56,852 bases of DNA from an uncultured Lachnospiraceae bacterium (GCA_947574135.1 CANPIM010000017.1:1-56852); one strand, 5' to 3'; counted from the stretch's first letter, positions 35,903 to 47,521 are shown. Notes: generated by a model not told the origin, from the sequence alone. Translations and numbers: made by a program.

Positions 35903-36841
35903 CTATTCCACAAATAAAAACATGGCGCCAGTGAATATATTTCCCTGCAGGGCATAGGTGACGCTCCCCCCTGCATCCCGAAAAACTCCCACGTATTTCA
36001 GCTCCTGCACCTCTCTATATTCCTCCTCATTTATAACCATATAAAAGGCCTCCTGGCTGCTATAGCCCTTGGCCTCAAGCTCTGCCATTCTGCTTCTCAG
36101 CCTCCTTAAAAACTCCTCCCCTAAAATTTCTCCCTCCACACGGACCTGAAAAGCGGCATCCTCAAGCTCACATCCCAAATAGGTTCCCCAGGTCTGCATT
36201 ATCTCCCAAAGATGTTTCTCCGTCATTTCCGAAAGCTCCTCCCCGAAAGCCCAGGAGTACATCTCATAGGTATCCCCGGTTCGGGAATCATAGACCACAG
36301 CGCTGGTGTTTGAAAGCTCCTGCCCCACTCTCACCAGCTTTCCGCTCTCATCATCCATGGCCCAGGAAAAGTAAATTTCCTCCCCTACGGCCTCCCCGGT
36401 CCACAGCATCACGGATTTCTCGCTGTCCTCCGTATTAATATAAAAATTCACCTCGCCCCTTACCCGCAGCTCCTCCCAGTGGCATTCTGTGAGAATTCCC
36501 AGCTCCCCAAGCTTTTTTAGCTCTGCCCTCACCCGCTCTCCAATGGTTTCCTGGGTGTAATGCCGGCCGTTTTCCAGGAGCAGGAAGTTTGCGGAAGGAT
36601 GAAAGGGAATCTCAAGCTTTTCCGTAAGGCTTAAGCTTTCCTGAGCCGTCAAGGTCACCTCCTTCACCTGCCACGTCTCCTTTCTTCCCAGCTGCTGTTC
36701 ATCCTGCCAGCTTAGGAAATAGGCCGGCAGACGCCGGCTGGCTCCTATGAGAAGCACAAGCAGAGCACCGGCCAGCACATAGCCTCCGGGAGCGCCCCTT
36801 CCCCTTTGCTTTCTCAAGCAGGTCTCATTCCACCTTCTCAT
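35903..36841 (-). CDS. Membrane-anchored extracellular protein of unknown function
   Basis: A 312-residue protein. A short basic N-terminus and one membrane helix (about 20-40) are followed by an extracellular domain of about 270 residues with no motif I recognise. The region is rich in Glu, Ser and aromatic residues and has only one cysteine after the anchor. Its start (ATG at 36841, after GGGAGG) overlaps the sensor kinase gene by 17 bp, so it is cotranscribed with the third two-component system and may be a partner or target of the kinase. It could also be a regulatory lipoprotein-like factor, but there is no lipobox. Confidence 0.7.
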   Translation of the reverse strand: MRRWNETCLRKQRGRGAPGGYVLAGALLVLLIGASRRLPAYFLSWQDEQQLGRKETWQVKEVTLTAQESLSLTEKLEIPFHPSANFLLLENGRHYTQETIGERVRAELKKLGELGILTECHWEELRVRGEVNFYINTEDSEKSVMLWTGEAVGEEIYFSWAMDDESGKLVRVGQELSNTSAVVYDSRTGDTYEMYSWAFGEELSEMTEKHLWEIMQTWGTYLGCELEDAAFQVRVEGEILGEEFLRRLRSRMAELEAKGYSSQEAFYMVINEEEYREVQELKYVGVFRDAGGSVTYALQGNIFTGAMFLFVE

Positions 36842-38255
36842 CCATACCTCCCATGGGCAAAAGCAGCCGCACCACTGTTCCCTTGCCCTCTGTGCTCCGA
36901 AACTCCATCCGGCCCTCATGCTGCTTCATAATTTCCTGACAGATAGAAAGCCCCAGGCCCGCGCCCCCCTGCTGTCGGGAACGGGATTTGTCCACCATAT
37001 AAAAGGCCTCCGTGATACGGGAAAGCTCCTCTTTTGGAATCCCCTTTCCCATGTCCCGCACATAAAAGACATAGCTGTCTTTTTCCCGGCGTCCCAGAAG
37101 ATACAGGACGCCTTTCCTTCCCTCCATGGCCTTTCGCCCATTGTCCAGCAGGTTTAAAAGCACGGTTTTCATAAGATCCGGCTCCAAAAGCAGCAGAACC
37201 TCCTCCACCACAACCTTTAGGGAGAGGCCGGCCTTTTTAAGGGAGGGCTGTAAAAGTCCCTGTATATCCCCGGCCAGCCACCGGGTATTTACCGGCCGAA
37301 GGGTTAGCTCTTGATTTTTTACCACCATCAGATCCAGAAGCTTTAAGGAGAGGGCCTCCAGTCGTTTCCCCTCCTTGAAAATATAGTTGGCTGCCTGAAA
37401 TTGCTCCTCCTGGGTCATCTCCTGGGTCCGGAGCATGTCCGCATAGCCAATCATGGAGGTGAGCGGGGTTTTCAGCTCATGGGCAAAGCTTCCGATAAAG
37501 TCCTCCTGTCGCCGGGCCGCATCCTCCAGCTCCTGAAACTGCTGCTCCAGGCTGTCTGCCATATGGTTAAAATCCGCCGCCAGATCCCCGAATTCATCCC
37601 GGCTCTCCACCCGGGCCCGCACGCTTAGGTTTCCCCCGGCGATTCTTCGGGTTACCCTGGAAAGCCGGCGCAGGGGCCGCAAAAGCCAGGCTGCCAGGGC
37701 ACAGCTGCTTAGGCTTTGCACTGCCAAAAGCCCTGTCATCCACTGCTTATAGATCCCATACTGGGTCTCCCGCTCCTCAAAAAGATCCGTAATATCCCGA
37801 ATGCTCTCCAGATAGAGAATCCCCTCCTGCCCCACCTGAATCCTGCTGGCTGTCTGAAGCTCATACCCCTCCTGGCTTTTGCGCAGCATCTGTGCCCGCT
37901 GATCCGCTCCCAGCCCCTCCAAAAGCCCAAAGTCCGGCTCTGCCCCCGTACTGTCAAAGAGAATTCTCTTTTCCGGCGCGGAAAACCGAATGCGCGGCCT
38001 GCTGTCTGCCATTCCCTCCGTCATGGCCCGAGCCGTCCGCTCCACATTTTCTCTGGTCAGCTCCGTATCCTGGACAGTGGTATTCCAGTATGCCACAAAG
38101 GAATACTGGAGCATCTGATTCTCCTCCAGAGCAGTGGCCCGCTCCCGGTCATAGGTGGATTGAAACAAAGCCTGTATCAGCACATAGCCTCCCACACTGA
38201 AAATCACCAGGGTGATCACCACAGTGGAAAAAAAGATTTTCCAGGAAAATTTCAT
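36825..38255 (-). CDS. Sensor histidine kinase (third system)
   Basis: A 476-residue kinase. Membrane helices at about 7-30 and 172-192 enclose an extracellular sensor of about 140 residues. HAMP follows (about 190-245), then the phosphoacceptor H259 in GSFAHELKTPLTSM, and an ATPase domain with NLLDNGRKAM, DMGKGIP and GAGLGLSICQEI. The gene starts 5 bp after the regulator stop and overlaps the unknown anchored protein gene at its end. Confidence 0.94.
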   Translation of the reverse strand: MKFSWKIFFSTVVITLVIFSVGGYVLIQALFQSTYDRERATALEENQMLQYSFVAYWNTTVQDTELTRENVERTARAMTEGMADSRPRIRFSAPEKRILFDSTGAEPDFGLLEGLGADQRAQMLRKSQEGYELQTASRIQVGQEGILYLESIRDITDLFEERETQYGIYKQWMTGLLAVQSLSSCALAAWLLRPLRRLSRVTRRIAGGNLSVRARVESRDEFGDLAADFNHMADSLEQQFQELEDAARRQEDFIGSFAHELKTPLTSMIGYADMLRTQEMTQEEQFQAANYIFKEGKRLEALSLKLLDLMVVKNQELTLRPVNTRWLAGDIQGLLQPSLKKAGLSLKVVVEEVLLLLEPDLMKTVLLNLLDNGRKAMEGRKGVLYLLGRREKDSYVFYVRDMGKGIPKEELSRITEAFYMVDKSRSRQQGGAGLGLSICQEIMKQHEGRMEFRSTEGKGTVVRLLLPMGGMDEKVE

Positions 38256-38260
38256 GCAGC

Positions 38261-38914
38261 CTACACCTCCAGCCGGTAGCCCACCTTATAGACGGTCACT
38301 ATTTTTTGCTCCCAGCCGATTTTTTTCCGCATCCGCTGCACATGCAGGTCAACGGTCCGGCTGTCCCCCATATACTCACCCCCCCAGATGCGCTCATAGA
38401 TGGTCTCCCGGTATAGAGCAATATTTTTGTTCCGCACAAACAGCAGCAAAAGCTCATATTCCTTTTTTGTCAGATTAATGGCCTTCTCTCCCCTCCTGAC
38501 GGTTCGGGAGCCTGTATCTATGGTCAAATCCTCCACGGTAAGAATGCTCTCTGTCTTATGGTAGCGCCGCAGCACCGTTTCCACCCGGGCCAGCAGCTCA
38601 ATAATCTCAAAGGGCTTGGTCAGATAATCATCCGCCCCAAGCCGTAGCCCCTTGACCCTATCGCTGACCGAGGCCTTGGCTGTGAGAAATATCACCGGAA
38701 TTTCCAGCGGCGTAATGTAGCTCATCAGCTCATACCCGTCCACCCTGGGCAGCATCACATCCAGGAGAATCAGATCATATAGGGCTTCGTCCAGAGCATC
38801 CGCCGCAGCCATACCGTCATATACACAGGTCACCTGATAGCCGGCCTTTCTTAAATTCACTGCGATTAAATTGGAGATGGCAGTCTCATCCTCCACCACT
38901 AATATCTTTGTCAT
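38261..38914 (-). CDS. OmpR-family response regulator (third system)
   Basis: A 217-residue regulator with acidic pocket EDE (8-10), phosphoacceptor D52 (LLDVMLPRVDG), switch lysine in YLTKPFEIIE, and a C-terminal winged helix ending VYKVGYRLEV. It is the first gene of a three-gene unit with the kinase and the unknown anchored protein. It is divergent from the interrupted ABC ATPase gene; the 160-bp gap contains an ATAATG/CATTAT dyad and AT-rich promoter-like sequence. Confidence 0.94.
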   Translation of the reverse strand: MTKILVVEDETAISNLIAVNLRKAGYQVTCVYDGMAAADALDEALYDLILLDVMLPRVDGYELMSYITPLEIPVIFLTAKASVSDRVKGLRLGADDYLTKPFEIIELLARVETVLRRYHKTESILTVEDLTIDTGSRTVRRGEKAINLTKKEYELLLLFVRNKNIALYRETIYERIWGGEYMGDSRTVDLHVQRMRKKIGWEQKIVTVYKVGYRLEV

Positions 38915-39075
38915 ACTTTTCCAAAGCCTCCCATATTCTCCCTATTATAACCACAGTTTGGCATCATATTTGTATCATAATGCCCATTATACCACCCAGT
39001 TCTTTAAAAGACTTAAAAAACACCATTTTTTTTCCTTTTCATATAGTAATATAGATTACAAATGGAGGGATGGAT

Positions 39076-39213
39076 ATGAATCCACTTCTGACGCTTTCAC
39101 ACATCAGCTATTCCTATCACGACGTAAACGGGGAAACCCTGGCCTTGTCGGACATCTCTTTCTCCCTGGAAGAAGGCAGGTTCTTAGCCATTGTTGGCCC
39201 CAGTGGCTGTGGT
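39076..39213 (+). pseudogene. 5' half of ABC ATPase gene (SsuB/TauB type) cut by the element
   Basis: This fragment encodes the first 46 residues of a nitrate/sulfonate/taurine-class ABC ATPase, starting MNPLLTLSHISYSYHD at the ATG at 39076 (7 bp after GGAGGG) and ending inside Walker A at GPSGCG. The frame then enters the element and becomes unrelated sequence. The missing part starts at 48427. Joining codon GGT (39211-39213) to AAA (48427) restores GPSGCGKSTLL and a 255-residue protein, the normal length. The import system is therefore inactive in this clone unless the element excises. Confidence 0.9.
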
Positions 39214-40856
39214 AATGCGCTGGTACGGGAATGGAAACATATCCGGGCCGTATTTCCGTCCCAAACCACCTCCTTAATAAGGCGTTGCAAATATTCCCGT
39301 TTTTCAGGGACGGTAAGTTTCTGGAAAAATTTAGAAAAATCCAGGTATGAACTTTCCATCTCCTCCCACTGCTCCTCCTTCCTTCCCTTTTCACACACGC
39401 TCTGTGCTTCCTCCATTTTTTCCAAAAGCTCCTTACACTCTCTGTCCAGCTTTTCGATCTCTCTGTGAATATACTGCCCGGACACCTGGTTTTTTTCTTC
39501 CCTTTTGATGGAATCAATGAGTTTCCCAATCTGTTCCTTTTTCCGCTCATACTCTCTTATCAGCAATTCCCCTTCTGTAGATGGCTTCCGAACACTGCCT
39601 TTGATTTTTCTTTGCAGCTCCTCAAGCAGAGGAATCATCTCTTTGCTCCAGGCCACCAGAGGGAAAAGCTCTCTGCACACCGCCTCATCCAGCGTGTTTC
39701 CATGGACATTTTTCACCTGGCAGCCCCTCCCATGGGTCCTTTCCTTATGAGAGCAGAGGTAGGCAAAGGTCTGCTCCCCCCTTTGGTTTACCCGGCCGAC
39801 GGGATAATTCTTGGGGCGCATCCGGTGTCCGCAGGTACACCGGATCAAACCGGTTAAAAGGGCCGTGTTATTACCGGTGCTTCGAAAGCCCTCCCCCTTT
39901 TCCCGGTTGCCCCTCAAGATCTCCTGAATCCGCACATAGTCCCTTCCTGAAACCATGCCCTTATGCCGCCCCCGGGAAATAATCCAATCTCCATAATCCG
40001 CCGCCTTATTTTTATAGATGCCGGAGGAGGTTTTTCCATAGCTCATAAGCCCGGTCTCCCCGTCCAGCTCCTCCTCCTCCACGCAAATCTGACATCCCAG
40101 CTCATAAAAATAGGCGTAAGCCTCCCGATCTGCCGTACAGTAGACAGGATTTGTGAGAATATCCCGGACCCCGGAAATATAAAACTCCCTTCCGTTTCTG
40201 GTTTTTATGTGATGCTCGGCAAGATACTCCACGACCTTGGTCAGGGATTGCCTTTCCATAAAATAGGAGTAAATAAATTTTACCAGCTCCAGCTCCCCGG
40301 GATTTTCCACCAGATAGCAGGAAACCCGCTTCTTTCCTGCGCCTGCCTCCCTCTGTCTTTTTTCCGCAATAAACCCCAGGGGGGTATTTCCTCCCAGCCA
40401 TCTGCCCGTCCTGGCCAGCAACAGCATATTGTCCCGCACCCGCTCCGCAATCTGCTCCCGCTCCATCTGGGCCAACACTCCGGAAAAATACAACATGGCC
40501 TTCCCAATAGGTGTGGTGGTGTCAAACCGCTCCTTGATGCTCACAAAGGAGGTTCCCTCCCTCTCCAGGCTTTCCATGAGTGAGGCAAGATCTGCCAGAT
40601 TTCTCCCCAGACGATCAAGCTTATAGCACACCAGATAATCAAAATGGCGTTCCCGCATGTCCCTTAGCATCTGCTGGAAACGGGGGCGCTTTCCGTTTTT
40701 GCCGGAAAATCCCTCATCCTCGTACTCCAAAATTTCCGCTCCTTCCCCTCCCTCTATCCATTTTTCAATATATTCCCGGCACATAATTCCCTGGTTTTCC
40801 ACGCTGTCCCCTTTTCCGGTCCACTTGGATTTTCTGCTGTAAATGGCTATCAGCAC
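39117..40856 (-). CDS. Large serine recombinase (integrase) of the element
   Basis: About 579 residues. The catalytic resolvase domain (1-150) has the nucleophile Ser7 in AIYSRKSK, YKLDRLGRNL and the conserved DTTTPIGKAM stretch. The recombinase domain follows (about 165-290), then a zinc ribbon (CTCGHRM with YLCSHKERTHGRGC, about 340-385), and a charged coiled coil (about 420-500). The true start is probably GTG at 40856, 8 bp after AAGGAGG; the ATG at 40874 lies before that site. The last 32 residues or so are encoded by host DNA left of attL. In the excised circle the frame would end after SAFPMV. It is the only recombinase in the element and almost certainly inserted it. Confidence 0.92.
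   Translation of the reverse strand: MLIAIYSRKSKWTGKGDSVENQGIMCREYIEKWIEGGEGAEILEYEDEGFSGKNGKRPRFQQMLRDMRERHFDYLVCYKLDRLGRNLADLASLMESLEREGTSFVSIKERFDTTTPIGKAMLYFSGVLAQMEREQIAERVRDNMLLLARTGRWLGGNTPLGFIAEKRQREAGAGKKRVSCYLVENPGELELVKFIYSYFMERQSLTKVVEYLAEHHIKTRNGREFYISGVRDILTNPVYCTADREAYAYFYELGCQICVEEEELDGETGLMSYGKTSSGIYKNKAADYGDWIISRGRHKGMVSGRDYVRIQEILRGNREKGEGFRSTGNNTALLTGLIRCTCGHRMRPKNYPVGRVNQRGEQTFAYLCSHKERTHGRGCQVKNVHGNTLDEAVCRELFPLVAWSKEMIPLLEELQRKIKGSVRKPSTEGELLIREYERKKEQIGKLIDSIKREEKNQVSGQYIHREIEKLDRECKELLEKMEEAQSVCEKGRKEEQWEEMESSYLDFSKFFQKLTVPEKREYLQRLIKEVVWDGNTARICFHSRTSALPQPLGPTMAKNLPSSREKEMSDKARVSPFTS
39198..39238. other. attL of the serine-integrase element
   Basis: Host Walker A codons meet the element here. 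The proposed core is AA (39214-39215). On the element side TGGTA (39221-39225) and ATGGAAAC (39231-39238) form one arm of an inverted repeat whose partner is at the other end. Confidence 0.78.
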
Positions 40857-40882
40857 GGCACATTCCTCCTTCATAGCAAAAG

Positions 40883-40911
40883 CCGCAGGATATCTTTCCT
40901 ATATCCTACGG
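40883..40911 (-). terminator. Hairpin between the small orf and the integrase
   Basis: CCGCAGGATAT (40883-40893) pairs with ATATCCTACGG (40901-40911), an 11-bp stem with one G-T pair. It lies 14 bp after the stop of the small orf and before the integrase start, so it may limit read-through into the integrase. Confidence 0.6.
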
Positions 40912-40925
40912 CTTCCCGTACCGTT

Positions 40926-41126
40926 CTATTCCTTTTTCCCAGGCGCTCCCCGGATTCGGTCCAGCATCCGGCCTATAAGCTTCTGCTGCGCCTCTTTTGA
41001 CCAGCCCTCCCTTACCAGGATCCGCTCCAGCATCTCTGCAAAAAAACGTTCCGTGGACAGGCAGACCAAGCTTTGGATTTGGGATATGTCTCCCTCCAAC
41101 CGACATGAAACGTGGTGCTCCCGCAT
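40926..41126 (-). CDS. Small protein of unknown function, element accessory
   Basis: A 66-residue protein starting MREHHVSCRLEGDISQIQSL from the ATG at 41126 after AGGGGAAGG. The frame is open further upstream, so the start is not certain. It is predicted to be mostly helical with two cysteines and a basic C-terminus (GRMLDRIRGAPGKKE). I recognise no family. Its place beside the integrase makes it a candidate recombination directionality factor or regulator, but nothing in the sequence proves that. Confidence 0.55.
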   Translation of the reverse strand: MREHHVSCRLEGDISQIQSLVCLSTERFFAEMLERILVREGWSKEAQQKLIGRMLDRIRGAPGKKE

Positions 41127-41199
41127 TCCCAGGCCTTCCCCTTGCCCTTTTTCATATCCTATGCAAAGGGGGCCTGTACTCTTTCCGGAGGATTTCTTT

Positions 41200-41583
41200 T
41201 TATTCCTGCATCTCCTCCGGCTCCCGAATGCCCTCCGGCTCATAGGTATCCAGATCCGGCATTCTCTTGGATTCCTGGAGCTTCTTCCCAGCCTTCTCCT
41301 CCTGTATCTCCATCATATGGGAGAGGGCTGACAATACCTCCTTCTCTGTGGCATAGGTGCGGCCTCCCATGGTGGCATTCATATCCGCAGACACCTCCTC
41401 CACCCGAAGCTCCATCTCCGCCACCTGCTCCTCCGAAATCCCGCACTCCGGATCTGCCGTTTTCATCATCTGCAGCTCGCTCTGAAACAGCCGGCGCTTA
41501 AGCTGTAAATTTTTTACATATTCTAGCCGGTCTCCCTGGCTTGCCGGCCGAAAGCTTCCATACCATCCCGCTCCTAGTCTCAT
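41200..41583 (-). CDS. Helical protein of unknown function, element accessory
   Basis: A 127-residue protein with a strong ribosome site (GGGGAGG) before the ATG at 41583. The N-terminus (MRLGAGWYGSFRPASQGD) is polar; residues about 20-105 are charged and look helical or coiled coil; the C-terminus is Glu/Pro-rich. No known domain is visible. An extended -10 promoter lies 31 bp upstream. It is the first gene of a small unit with the 66-residue protein, ahead of the integrase. Confidence 0.65.
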   Translation of the reverse strand: MRLGAGWYGSFRPASQGDRLEYVKNLQLKRRLFQSELQMMKTADPECGISEEQVAEMELRVEEVSADMNATMGGRTYATEKEVLSALSHMMEIQEEKAGKKLQESKRMPDLDTYEPEGIREPEEMQE

Positions 41584-41613
41584 GGGTCCTCCCCCTCCCT
41601 GTTCTCAGATTTG

Positions 41614-41619
41614 ATTATA
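41614..41619 (-). promoter_or_regulatory. Extended -10 promoter for the accessory genes
   Basis: TGGTATAAT on the minus strand (TATAAT at 41614-41619) is an extended -10 element about 30 bp before the 127-residue gene. The -35 region (TTTTCT) is poor. Confidence 0.5.
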
Positions 41620-41708
41620 CCACAGAAGCAGCAAAGAGAAAAGAAAAAAACACATTTTTCCCCAAAGGAACATTGCCCGGCCTTTGCTAACAAATCCTGG
41701 GAAGGCTT

Positions 41709-42506
41709 TCAAAGCGCTTTTCCCCAGACCCTTTTCCGGTATTCCCTTGGGGTCATATGAAACTGCTCCCGAAATACCCGGTTAAAGGTTCGCTGGCTCT
41801 CAAATCCCGCCTCCAGGGAAAGCTCCGTAATAGACTGATCTGTATGCTCCAGAAGCTCACAGGCATAGTTGAGCCGCAGCCCGTTCACATACTGACTAAA
41901 ATTCCGGTGAAAGGTGCGGGAAAACACCCGGGACAGAAGGTACCGGCTGACCCCAAGCTCCCGGGCCATCTTTGGCAGACACACCTGCTCCCGGAAATGC
42001 TCGGCCAAATAGACCACCACCTGATAGACCAAATCTCCCTCTCCCTGGCTTTTTTTCTCCACCATTTTTAAATGGGGCATGCTCCTGGCCAAAAGAATCT
42101 GCACATAGGCCTGACCGGCCACCGAATCCTTTCCCGCCCCTCTCTCCAAATACTCCAGGGCATTCCTCATCTCCACCGATACCCGTTCCCTGGGAAGCTT
42201 AGGGGTCCCGGGACAATATTTCAAAAGCTTCTCTCCAAAGGCCCCGCAAAGGCCGGGCTCTGCCAGAATATAGCACCCTTGGCTCTCTCTCTGGGAAAAT
42301 ACCTGATAATGATGAATCATATCCGGAAACACAATTCCAAGCTCCCCCTCCTCCAGAGGGAATAGCTCCCTTCCCACTCCCAGGACCAGGCTCCCCTTTG
42401 TCACATAGACCAGCTCCAGGGCCCGGTGCAGATGGGGGCCCACATGCACCGAATCCTTGCTGAACACACAGAGCCCCGCCCCGGTCTCCTCATACAGCGG
42501 ATACAC
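41709..42506 (-). CDS. AraC-family regulator of the galactoside cassette
   Basis: A 265-residue regulator. The N-terminal cupin-like sensor (1-150) contains HLHRALELVYVTKGSL; the C-terminal domain (about 165-265) has two helix-turn-helix units with LSLEAGFESQRTFNRVFREQFHMTPREYRK. I start it at GTG 42506, 8 bp after AGAGGAGG; the open frame upstream lacks AraC-type sequence. It lies downstream of the GPH transporter gene on the same strand, separated by a small ORF on the other strand. It probably controls lacZ and the transporter in response to a sugar. Confidence 0.87.
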   Translation of the reverse strand: MYPLYEETGAGLCVFSKDSVHVGPHLHRALELVYVTKGSLVLGVGRELFPLEEGELGIVFPDMIHHYQVFSQRESQGCYILAEPGLCGAFGEKLLKYCPGTPKLPRERVSVEMRNALEYLERGAGKDSVAGQAYVQILLARSMPHLKMVEKKSQGEGDLVYQVVVYLAEHFREQVCLPKMARELGVSRYLLSRVFSRTFHRNFSQYVNGLRLNYACELLEHTDQSITELSLEAGFESQRTFNRVFREQFHMTPREYRKRVWGKAL

Positions 42507-42636
42507 CGTCTCTCTCCTCCTCTTGCATCGCGCCCTCCTGCAAAAATTGTCTCCTTTTTGCTCTCTTTTGGCACGATATCTCCCGCTCTGTCTGCTATAC
42601 TGTCTCCTGTAAATCAAAGAAAGGAGCTTCACAAAC

Positions 42637-42714
42637 ATGAACAAAATCAAAGTGTTTTTTAATAGTCTCTTGGATTTCTATGCGGAATATTTTGCCCATG
42701 TATATCATGGGTAA
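42637..42714 (+). CDS. Tiny 25-residue ORF with strong ribosome site
   Basis: A plus-strand ORF starting MNKIKVFFNSLLDFYAEYF, with AAAGGAG 10 bp before the ATG and an extended -10 (TGCTATACT, about 42594-42602) upstream. The peptide is amphipathic and rich in Phe and Tyr. It stands alone, divergent from the AraC gene and convergent with the GPH transporter gene, whose stop is 18 bp away. It might be a signalling or regulatory peptide, or the transcript may act as antisense RNA. I know no family match. Confidence 0.42.
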   Translation: MNKIKVFFNSLLDFYAEYFAHVYHG

Positions 42715-42732
42715 AGCCGCCGGAGCCGAATA

Positions 42733-44172
42733 TCAGCACAGCTCCTGAGAAATCTGCTGCCGCAGCCTTTCATTGGTTTCCTCCACATTCATCTTGGAGA
42801 GAATCCACGTAATCACCAGATTGATGGCCATGGGCAGCCACAGATACATGAAATACAGCATGCGCATACAGGATTCCGGCTGCACGGCCAAAGCTCCGTC
42901 AAAGCCGCTTGCGGCAAGCATCCAGCCTGCAATGGCCGTTCCCAGTCCGCCCCCAAGCTTCACACCCAGGGAGGTGCAGGAATACATGGTTCCGTCCACC
43001 CGTTTGTGCTTTGTGAGATAGGTATACTCCGAGCAGGAGGCGATCACCGCATTCATGTCCCCCTGCCAGGGCCCCTGTCCCAGGGCCGCAATCCCCGTAA
43101 ACAGCAGCATCAAAGGCACGCTTCCCAGATAGCCGGCCACTACCACCAGAGCCCGGCCAAGGGTTCCCAGCATATACCCCCGAAGATTTAGCTTGTACAT
43201 TCCCTTCCACCGGGCCACCAGGGTGGGCGTCATGACCAGAGCCAAAATAAGGGGAATATTAATGGCCCAGGAAAACACGCCGTAGAGATTTTCGTTTTTC
43301 AGCACATAGGTCATATAGTAAATGCCCATATTCAGCATGGCGCCATAGACCTGCTGCAGAATATATACTCCGCAGATCATAAGATAAAATTTATTGGAGA
43401 TGAGAAGCTTCCCTGCTGCCAGGAGGCCGTACTGTTCCTGGGGGGACCCATCTCCCGCTCTCCCTTTTCCGCTTTCCAGCTCCTTGATCCTGCCGGCGCT
43501 TTCCCAGCCGTCTGTTTCCTTTTCAGTTTCCGAAAGCTCCTCCTCCGGAAGCTCCTTTACGGAGAGCACGGAGAGGGTATTGACCAAAAGCCCTGCCAGG
43601 GCATAGAGAATGGCCACGGTTCTCCACCCTGCCGCGCCTCCGCCAAAGAAGGCCACGGCTCCTATGGTAACAGACTGAATGAGAAGGCTTGTGGCAAAGG
43701 CAAAGATAAACCGGTAGGAGCCCATCTGCACCCGCTCCTTGCTGTTTTTCGTCACCAGGGCGGTGAGTGCGGAATAGGCAATATTGTTGGCCGTATAAAA
43801 CACGGCGTTTAACAGGGTGTAGGCAATAAAGAACCAGGCATACTGGGCACTTCTTCCCAGATCCACCGGAATGGCAAAGATAGCCGCCAGGGTCACCGCA
43901 CAGCCAATGTAGGCATAGAGCATCCAGGGCCTGGCCTTTCCCAGCCGGCTCTTGGTCTTGTCAATCATGGCCCCAAAGAAAATGTCCGTGATCCCGTCAA
44001 AAAATTTGGACACCGCTATCAGCGTCCCCACCACCCCGGGATTCAGCCCCACGGTGTTGGTAAGATAAATCATTACAAAGGAGGATAGGAATGCATATAC
44101 CACATTGCCTGCAATATCTCCGGAACCATATCCCACCTTGTTGTACCACTTCAGATACCTCTTTTCCTGCAT
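42733..44172 (-). CDS. GPH-family sugar:cation symporter (MelB/LacS-like)
   Basis: A 479-residue, 12-helix transporter. The start KWYNKVGYGSGDIAGNVVYAF and the motif FFGAMIDKTKSRLGKARPWMLY are characteristic of the glycoside-pentoside-hexuronide:cation symporter family. A charged cytoplasmic loop lies between helices 6 and 7 (about 210-245). It has no C-terminal EIIA domain, unlike LacS of streptococci. It probably imports a beta-galactoside for the neighbouring LacZ. A 150-bp gap with a hairpin separates it from lacZ on the same strand. Confidence 0.92.
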   Translation of the reverse strand: MQEKRYLKWYNKVGYGSGDIAGNVVYAFLSSFVMIYLTNTVGLNPGVVGTLIAVSKFFDGITDIFFGAMIDKTKSRLGKARPWMLYAYIGCAVTLAAIFAIPVDLGRSAQYAWFFIAYTLLNAVFYTANNIAYSALTALVTKNSKERVQMGSYRFIFAFATSLLIQSVTIGAVAFFGGGAAGWRTVAILYALAGLLVNTLSVLSVKELPEEELSETEKETDGWESAGRIKELESGKGRAGDGSPQEQYGLLAAGKLLISNKFYLMICGVYILQQVYGAMLNMGIYYMTYVLKNENLYGVFSWAINIPLILALVMTPTLVARWKGMYKLNLRGYMLGTLGRALVVVAGYLGSVPLMLLFTGIAALGQGPWQGDMNAVIASCSEYTYLTKHKRVDGTMYSCTSLGVKLGGGLGTAIAGWMLAASGFDGALAVQPESCMRMLYFMYLWLPMAINLVITWILSKMNVEETNERLRQQISQELC

Positions 44173-44256
44173 AAGAATGTTCTCCTTTCATGCCCCTTCC
44201 CGGCCGAGAGATATCCGTCCCGGCCCCCAAGGGGTTTATCACATTCCCCCTGTTCC

Positions 44257-44295
44257 CGGGCATCTGTTTCCGGATTTATGCATGCTGGATGCCCG
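44257..44295 (-). other. Intergenic hairpin between lacZ and the transporter gene
   Basis: CGGGCATC (44257-44264) pairs with GATGCCCG (44288-44295). There is no T-run, so it is more likely an mRNA-stability or processing element than a terminator. Confidence 0.45.
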
Positions 44296-44321
44296 TTCCT
44301 GTGGGGATTGCTCTCCTGAAT

Positions 44322-47432
<3,111 letters not shown>

Positions 47433-47434
47433 TT

Positions 47435-47502
47435 ATTATAATAATATCCCCCTATAAAGTCCATAAACTCCATTAGACAAAACATACACAAAATGATACA
47501 AT
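47435..47502. promoter_or_regulatory. Divergent promoters lacZ / AraC
   Basis: On the minus strand TGGACT (47458-47463) and TATAAT (47435-47440) with 17-bp spacing drive lacZ. On the plus strand TAGACA (47474-47479) and TACAAT (47497-47502), also 17 bp, drive the AraC gene. The two -35 elements are only 10 bp apart, a compact layout that allows joint control by an AraC protein. Confidence 0.7.
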
Positions 47503-47521
47503 CAAAAGAAAGGGGGCTTTT

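Noticed and set aside
39117-40874. Starting the integrase at the ATG at 40874.
   Set aside because: The strong AAGGAGG lies inside that extension; GTG at 40856 has the proper spacing and gives the usual AIYSRKS N-terminus of the family.
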